This document shows positions 57,276 to 64,000 of a DNA stretch of 64,000 nucleotides, piece by piece. The position numbers and the translations under genes were made by a program. The notes below the pieces were generated by a model. The model was not told the DNA's origin. It worked only from the letters and a program-made list of their open reading frames with translations, and searched no databases. Source of the stretch: Aselliscus stoliczkanus (lineage: Eukaryota > Chordata > Mammalia > Chiroptera > Hipposideridae). Within the stretch, counting starts at the first letter, position 1. Each line of letters starts with the position of its first letter. The stretch is from assembly GCA_033961575.1 (NCBI GenBank), contig CM066732.1, positions 114,764,687 through 114,828,686 on the forward strand. Reading direction: 5' to 3'.

Positions 57276-57537
57276 AGTACTGTGGGTCCTGAGGTTTCTT
57301 TGACATTCTGCAGGACTCTATGAGTTCACATTTTGAGTCTGAGAATCCACAAGATGTTGGAACTTGCAGGACGAGGTCAGGAGAGAGTTCTGAAATGGAA
57401 CCTCTAGTCTGGGAGTCTGCAGCCCAGCTCAAAGGTGGTCTCTGGGAATCTGGAGCCAGGGTGGTGTGTGGGGCATCTTCTAGAGAACACAGTGTGCAGA
57501 GGAGCTCAGAGATGCTACCAGAGCTTCTCTTCCCTTT

Positions 57538-57720
57538 TTTTTTTTTTTTAAAAAAAACTCTTCCCACCCCGAGTGGGAATTTTTTATTTTGAACAGGGGG
57601 GGTTTATTTTATTTTTTAAATTTTTTTGAGGGCGGTGTCACTGGCCCTCAGATGTGGGACCTGAACCGGGGCTGCTGGCTTCCGAAGCCAGCGCCCAACC
57701 ACCGCGCCACTCGGCCAGCC
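57538..57720 (-). mobile_element. Short tRNA SINE with extra transduced tail
   Basis: GGG-loop SINE at about 57618-57720, plus about 70 bp of non-SINE DNA. In SINE sense that ends in T8 (57557-57550) and then poly-A (57549-57538). The duplication CTTCTCTTCCCTTT at 57524-57537 and 57721-57734 encloses the whole unit. Confidence 0.85.
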
Positions 57721-57804
57721 CTTCTCTTCCCTTTCAATCCCTGCCAGACGCTCACTGACCACTCCCTGCCCCCTCTCATCCCCTGCCCCATTTAGAGTCA
57801 GCCT

Positions 57805-57965
57805 TGGATAGGGAACAAGTCAGGGCTCTGGAGTCAAAATACTGGAGGTTGCATCTTGCTCTGCCAATCCGTGTCAACTTGGGCAAGTCATTCAAATGTC
57901 TCTTCTAGGCAGTTTCCCCATCTGTGCAAAGGGCTGTGTAATAATGCTAACCCCAAGGAAAGGTT
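57805..57965 (+). mobile_element. MIR SINE
   Basis: CAGGGCTCTGGAGTCAAAAT, GTGTCAACTTGGGCAAGTCA, TTTCCCCATCTGTGCAAAGG. Confidence 0.7.
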
Positions 57966-58774
57966 GAGAAGAGGATGGGTCTAGACTCAAAAGAGAAGAT
58001 TTGAAAGCACTTAGTAAACTTTAAAGGCAGCACAAATGCAAGACATAACTTTCCTCACAGATCTGATGCCAATGGCAACTCTTTCATGGAACCTTCCCAG
58101 ACTGCCCAAATGGAATTGAGTTTCTTCCCCACTGATCTGCTGCTGCTCATCTGAACCTTTTGTATACACCTGCTGCCCCGACTGAGAGGCACGGTTATCA
58201 GGACAGGACAGATCTCTTGAATTCTGACCAGTATCTCCTGACACTCCTCTTGTAGTCTGTCTGCCCAGCACTTTCCTAGCACTTGACCTGTCCTCTGTGT
58301 GTAGGATACAAGCCCAGCTAGGTTCATCCCATGTCACTCTGCTCCCTGACCATTGTACCTCAGTGCACAGTGAAGTCCTGAACCCAAGTAGACCAATAAA
58401 TCTCTGAGAATTTACACTCGGGCCTGGAATCAACAAGGAGTCAGTTCAGCATCTCTCTGAGTAATTAAACCTGTAACATACAAAACTCAGAAGCTGGTAG
58501 CTTTCTTTTTCTACCATGTAAATTGTGAAACAGGGAAAGCTGTGATCAAAGGAGCAAAGACAAGTCATAGAGAAGCCTTCCTGGGCTCCGTGACGTTTGG
58601 AGGCTTCTTTCCAGTGAATTGCCTTTTGGTCTTAAGCTAGTATTTGTGAGTTCTAAAACTTCCTGACCTTCACAGAAAAAGAAACTAGGTCTCAGAAAGG
58701 TTTACTAGCAGCATGCCTGAGGTCACGTCATGATTAAGAGCAGAGACACCATGTCACATATACTTCCTTCTAAT
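57966..58774. other. Weak L2/MIR traces, otherwise unrecognised
   Basis: 58060-58340 has L2-like pieces (GGAACCTTCCCAGACTGCCC) and 58665-58740 a MIR-like antisense piece. Confidence 0.4.
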
Positions 58775-59610
58775 CATGTTTTAAACAGATTAATTAATGT
58801 ATAGTTGGCATACACATGTAAAGTGTGCAGTTTGATAAGCTGTGGTCTAGGTATACATTCATGAAACCATTATCACATTCAAGATAATGGACATATCCAT
58901 CACCCACCAAAGTTTTCTCCTGCCCCTTCTTAATCCCTTCAGCCCCCCGACTTCCCCCGACACCCCAGGCAACCACTGAACTGCTTTTAGTCACTATAGT
59001 TTGCATTTTCTAGAATTTTATATAAATGGAACCATATACTGTGTACTCTTTTTTTGTCTTGTTTCAGTCAGCTTAATTTTTTGGAGGTTCATCCATGTTG
59101 GATATCTGTTGTTTTTTGTTTGTTTGTTTTTGTTTTTTGAGGGCAGTGTCACTGGCCCTCGTATGTGGGACCCGAACTGGGCTGCTGGCCTCCCAAGCCA
59201 GCACTCAACCACTGCGCCACTTGTTTGGCCTGTTGGATATCTTAATAGATCATTCCATTTTTGTTGCTGAGTAGTAATCAGTTACATGGATATAAAACAT
59301 TCACCTGTTAATGGACATTTGTGTTTTTTCCAAGTTTTGGCTATTACAAATAATACTATGGACATTCATGTATATGGACATATACTTTTATTTCTTCTGG
59401 AGAAATACCTAGGAGTGAAGTGGTTGGATCATAATGATAGGTGTATACTATGTTTAACTTCTTAAAAAATTGCCACAGTGTTTTTTCCAAAGTTGATTAT
59501 ACTGTTTTACACGCTCACCAGCAGTGTATGAAAATTCTAGTTGCTTCATATCCTCACCAAACCCTTGGTTTCAGTCTTAGTTTTAGGCATTCTAATAAGT
59601 GGCTATGGTT
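58775..59610 (-). mobile_element. L1M, antisense, 3' portion
   Basis: ATCCATCACCCACCAAAG, ATAAATGGAACCATATACTG, GGAGTGAAGTGGTTGGATCA and ACGCTCACCAGCAGTGTATG are reverse-complement L1 3'/ORF2 sequence. Split by a SINE at 59130-59228. Confidence 0.8.
59130..59228 (-). mobile_element. Short tRNA SINE (GGG-loop family)
   Basis: Flanked by the duplication TGTTGGATATCT on both sides. Confidence 0.9.
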
Positions 59611-59885
59611 TTAAGTTTTATCTTAAAATAGGTCTGTCATCTATTTTGAGTTGATTTTGATACGTATATGGGGTATCAGTCAAATTTCTTTTATGCATGT
59701 GTATGAATATCCAATTATTCCAGCATTATTTGTTGAAAGATTATTCTTCTTACAATAAATTCATTTTCTTTAATAAATATATTGCCATTTAGATTATTTC
59801 TTCTTGAGTTAGCTTTCACACTTTGTGTCTTTTATTAAGGAATTTGTCCATTTCATCTAAGTTGTCAAATGTATTGGCATACCGT
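59611..59885 (-). mobile_element. Out-of-order L1 segments
   Basis: Two short L1 pieces resembling 60330-60395 and 62250-62445 are placed before the region where the L1 resumes (GATGTTGAGCATCTTTTCAT). Confidence 0.65.
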
Positions 59886-61710
59886 TTTTACAAATGATGT
59901 TGAGCATCTTTTCATGTGCTTATTGGCCATTTGCATGTCTTCTTTGGAGAAATGTCTATTCAAGTCCTTTGTCCAATTTTTAATTGGTTTGTTTGTTTTC
60001 TTATTATTGCATTTTAAGTGTTCTTTATATATTCTATACACAAGTCCCTTATCAGGTATATAATTTGCAAATATTTTCTCCCATTCTATAAGTTGTCTTT
60101 TCCCTTTCTTGAGTGTCCTTTGAAGCACAAAAGTTTTACATTTTGATGAAGTCCATTTTATCTACTGTTTCCTTTGCTTTTGGTGTCATATCTAAGAATC
60201 TGTTGCCTAATTTGAGATTTATTCCTATGTTTTCTTCTCAGAGTTTTATAATTTTAGTTCTTGCATTTAGGTATTTGATCAATTTTGATTTACTTTTTGC
60301 ATATGATATGAGGTAAGAGTTCCAACTTCATTTTTTTTTTTATGTGACTATCCAGTTGTCCTAGCATGATTTGTTGAAAAGACTATTCTTTCACAATTGA
60401 ATGGTCTTTGCACTTTTTTTGTTGATTAGTTGACCATAGATACATGGGTTTATTTCTGACTCTTGATTCTTTTCCATTGATCTATCTGTCTATCCTTATG
60501 CCAGTACCACTCTGTTTTAAATTCAGTTGCTTTGCAGTAAGTTTTAAACTCAGGAAGTGTGGATCCTCCAACATTCTTCTTTTTCAAGATAGTTTTGGCT
60601 ATTCTGGGTTCCTTGAAATTCCATATGAAATTTAGCATCAGCTTGTCAATTTCTACAAAGATAGTAACTGGGATTCTGGTAAGAATTGAGTTAAATCTGT
60701 AGATCAAATGGGGAATATTGCTAACACTATTAAATCCTGATCCATGAACATGGGATGTTTCTCCATTTATTTAGATTTTCTTTGATTGTATATATTCAAC
60801 AATGTTTCCTGAGTATGTTTTTCACTTCTCTTGTTAGTGTATTCCTAAATATTTTATTCTTTTTGATGTTATTATAAGTGGAATTGTTTCTCAATTTTAT
60901 TTTTAGGTTGTTGATTTGCATATAAAAATACAATCGATTTGTATATATTAATCTTTTATTCTACAACCTTGCTGAACTTGTTTATTAGCTCTAACTGTAA
61001 TTTTTTATGGATTCCTTGGAACTTTCTATATACAAAATCATGTCATCTGCAAATATAGTTTTACTTCTTCCTTTCCAACCTTGATGCCTTTTTATTTCCA
61101 TTTTTTGCCCAATTGCCCCGACAAGAATGTCTAGTACAATGTTGAATACAAATAGTGAAAGCAGACATCCTTCTCTTATTCCTGATCTTAGGAGGAAAGC
61201 GTTCAGTCTTTAATTATTAAGTATGAAGTTAGCTGTGGATTTATGTAAATGCTCTATATCAGGTTGAGGAAATTGCCTCCTATTCCTAATTTGTTTTGTT
61301 TTATTATAAATGAGTTGGATTTTGTCAAATGCTTTTTTTCCATCTATTAAGATAATCATGTACTTTTTGTTGTTGTTTTTAATTCTATTATAAGGTATAT
61401 TGCATTAATTGTTTTTTGGATGTTAAGCCAACCTTGCATTCCTAACATAAATCCCACTTGGTCATAGTGTAATTCTTTTTATATGTTGCTAAATTCAGTT
61501 TGCTAGTATTTTGTTGACCTGTTGGCCTGTAGTTTTCATATGATGTCTTTGGTTTTGGTATCAGGGTAATTCTGACCTGATAATATGAGAAAGTATTCCC
61601 TCCTTTCTTGTAGAGTCTGTGAAGAATTGGTATTAATTCTTCTTTAAATACTTGGTAGAATTCATCAGTGAAGCCATCTGAACCAGTGGATAATTTTATT
61701 TTATTTTTTT

Positions 61711-62182
61711 TTGAAAATTTTATTGGGGAATTGGGGGAGGGGAACAGTGTTGGGGAATTGGGGAAAGGGATCAGCCAAGTTGTTGTTCTTCAATCTTCGT
61801 TGTGAAGGGCGTCAGTTACCATCTGGCTTCCCTCTGCAGCTCGTGGCCTCTAAGCTCAAGGTGCCGTGTTCAATCTTAGTTGCAGGTGGGCGTAGCCACC
61901 ATCCCATGTGGGACTCAAACCAGCAGCCTTGTTGTTAAGAGCGCATGCTCTATCCACTGAGCCATCTGGGCAGCAGCTCAGCTCAAGGTGCCGAGTTCAG
62001 TCTTAGTTACAGGTGGGCATAGCCCACCATTGAACAGGCAATCTTGTTACACCAGCTGAGCCATCCAGCTCAGCTTGAACACAGTATCACTGGCCCATGT
62101 GGGAATCGAACCGGCAGCCCTGTTGCTCAAAGCTCATGCTTTTAAGCCGATTCTTAACTAACTGAGCCATTCGGCCGGCCCC
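61711..62182 (-). mobile_element. Composite SINE with three tRNA-like units, inside L1
   Basis: Same three-unit order as 2430-2929. Head GGGCCGGCCGAATGGCTCAG on the right, CCCCAATTCCCCAATAAAAT-type tail on the left, ATAATTTT on both sides. Confidence 0.85.
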
Positions 62183-62290
62183 AATAATTTTTTAAAAATA
62201 TTTTAGTCTCTTTACTTGTTATAGGTCTATAGGGATTGCCTATTCCTTCATGAGTCAGTTTCAATAGTTTGTTTCTTTCTAGGAATTTAT

Positions 62291-62398
62291 CCTTTTCTTT
62301 TTTTGAGGGCAGCGTCACTGGCCCTCATATGTGGGACCCGTACTGGGGCCGCTGGCTTCCCAAGCCAGTGCTTAACCACCGCGCCACTCTGTCAGCCC
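62291..62398 (-). mobile_element. Short tRNA SINE (GGG-loop family), inside L1
   Basis: Head GGGCTGACAGAGTGGCGCGG in minus sense. GAATTTATCC stands on both sides. Confidence 0.9.
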
Positions 62399-62919
62399 AG
62401 AATTTATCCATTTTATCTGAGTTATCTAATTTATTGGCATACAGTTGTTTATAGTATTCCTTTATAATTCTTTTTATTTGTATACATTTTATAGTAATAT
62501 TTCCTCTTTCATTTCTGATTCTAGTAATTCAAGTCTTTTTTTTTTTTCTTGGTCAATATAACTAAAGGTTTGTCAATTTGTTGATGTTTTCCAAAAACAA
62601 ACAAACCAGTTTTCGGTTTATTGATTTTTCTGTATTTCTGTTCACTATTTCATTAATTTACACTCTAATCTTCATTATTTCCTTACATCTGCTTGCTTTA
62701 GAGTTTATTTGCTCTTCCTTTTCCCATGTGTTAAGGTGAAAGTTTAAGTTATTGATTTGAGATCTTCTTTTATAACACAGGCATTTACAGCTATAAATTT
62801 CCCTTTTAGCACTACTTTAGCTGCGTTCCATATGTTTTGTATGTTGTGTTTCTATTTTAGTTTATTTCATTTATTTATTTATTTTCTAACTTCCCTTTAT
62901 TTTTATTTTTTATTTTTTT

Positions 62920-63025
62920 AGGGCAGTGTCACTGGCCCTCATATGTGGGATCCGAACTGGGGCCCTGCTGCTCAGAGTCGGCGTCCCAAGCCAGCTCTTA
63001 ACCAACGCGCCGCTCGGCCGGCCCT
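62920..63025 (-). mobile_element. Short tRNA SINE with long variable-arm-like insert
   Basis: GGG-loop-type SINE whose minus strand carries CGACTCTGAGCAGCAGGG between anticodon and T arms, as in the B family. Near-duplicate flanks CCCTTTAT/CTCTTTAT. Confidence 0.8.
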
Positions 63026-63059
63026 CTTTATCACTTTTTAAAAGCAATTTATGATACAC

Positions 63060-63894
<835 letters not shown>

Positions 63895-64000
63895 ATGTTT
63901 ATTATGCTTGGGGTTTATTAAGTATCTTATATCTGTGGATTTATAGTTTTCATCAAATTCGGAAATTTTTCAGGTTTTTTTTTCTTCAGATATGTTTTCT
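63895..64000. other. LINE-like AT-rich end of window
   Basis: Reads like antisense L1-related sequence (GATTTATAGTTTTCATCAAA) continuing from before the GAPDH insertion, and cut by the window end. Confidence 0.35.

Larger units (their letters stand above)
59886..62905 (-). mobile_element. L1 ORF2 region, antisense, degraded
   Basis: Minus-strand fragments at 59865-60128 (contains [19 protein letters not shown]) and 60450-60707 (contains KEPRIAKTILKKKN) are L1 ORF2 C-terminal pieces. The rest reads as reverse-complement ORF2 (GTTGAGGAAATTGCCTCCTA; CTTTACTTGTTATAGGTC). Stops and shifts break the frame, and two SINEs interrupt it. The endonuclease end is not reached. Confidence 0.85.

Noticed and set aside
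61711..62182. CRISPR-like or tandem array from the repeated units
   Set aside because: The units are tRNA-like SINE parts without regular repeat-spacer structure, in a mammalian genome.

Overview
The window is mammalian nuclear DNA: one multi-exon gene with consensus splice sites, a single CpG island, and a dense background of LINEs and tRNA-derived SINEs. The tRNA-Ile-like SINEs with the GAT loop (about 318-650 and 23373-23530) look like the bat Ves family. Together with abundant other short tRNA SINEs ending in a CCCCAATTCCCCAATAAA-type tail, they point to a bat (Chiroptera). This is recognition by eye, and I cannot name the species.

The only protein-coding gene I can support is RBPMS2 (RNA-binding protein with multiple splicing 2), on the minus strand. 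It has seven coding exons between 44310 (ATG) and 20534 (stop), giving 208 residues, plus a 3'UTR running to an AATAAA signal near 19166-19171. Every internal exon edge has AG/GT splice sites and the frame is continuous. Exon 1 lies in a CpG island (about 43.75-45.0 kb) that should be the promoter. Intron 1 is very long (29322-44229); the other introns are short except the last (20597-26744).

Layout: 1-19.1 kb is the 3' intergenic flank, with L1, L2, MIR, Ves and composite tRNA SINEs, a mariner-like miniature element inserted in an L2, and a repeat-poor AT-rich block. 19.15-44.6 kb is RBPMS2. 44.6-58.7 kb is the upstream flank, with MIR/L2/L1 remnants, many short SINEs and a U6-derived retropseudogene. 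58.7-64.0 kb is mostly antisense L1, with several SINEs and, beside it, a GAPDH processed pseudogene with a perfect 17-bp target-site duplication.

I found no new gene system. The most interesting material is the retroposon biology. There is a SINE whose tail carries extra sequence ending in an oligo-T block like a Pol III terminator. There are SINEs built of three tandem tRNA-like units, and several SINE classes share one 3' tail. There are also nested insertions with readable duplications and an L1 with out-of-order segments. Repeat boundaries are by eye and are good to about 10-30 bp unless a duplication is quoted.
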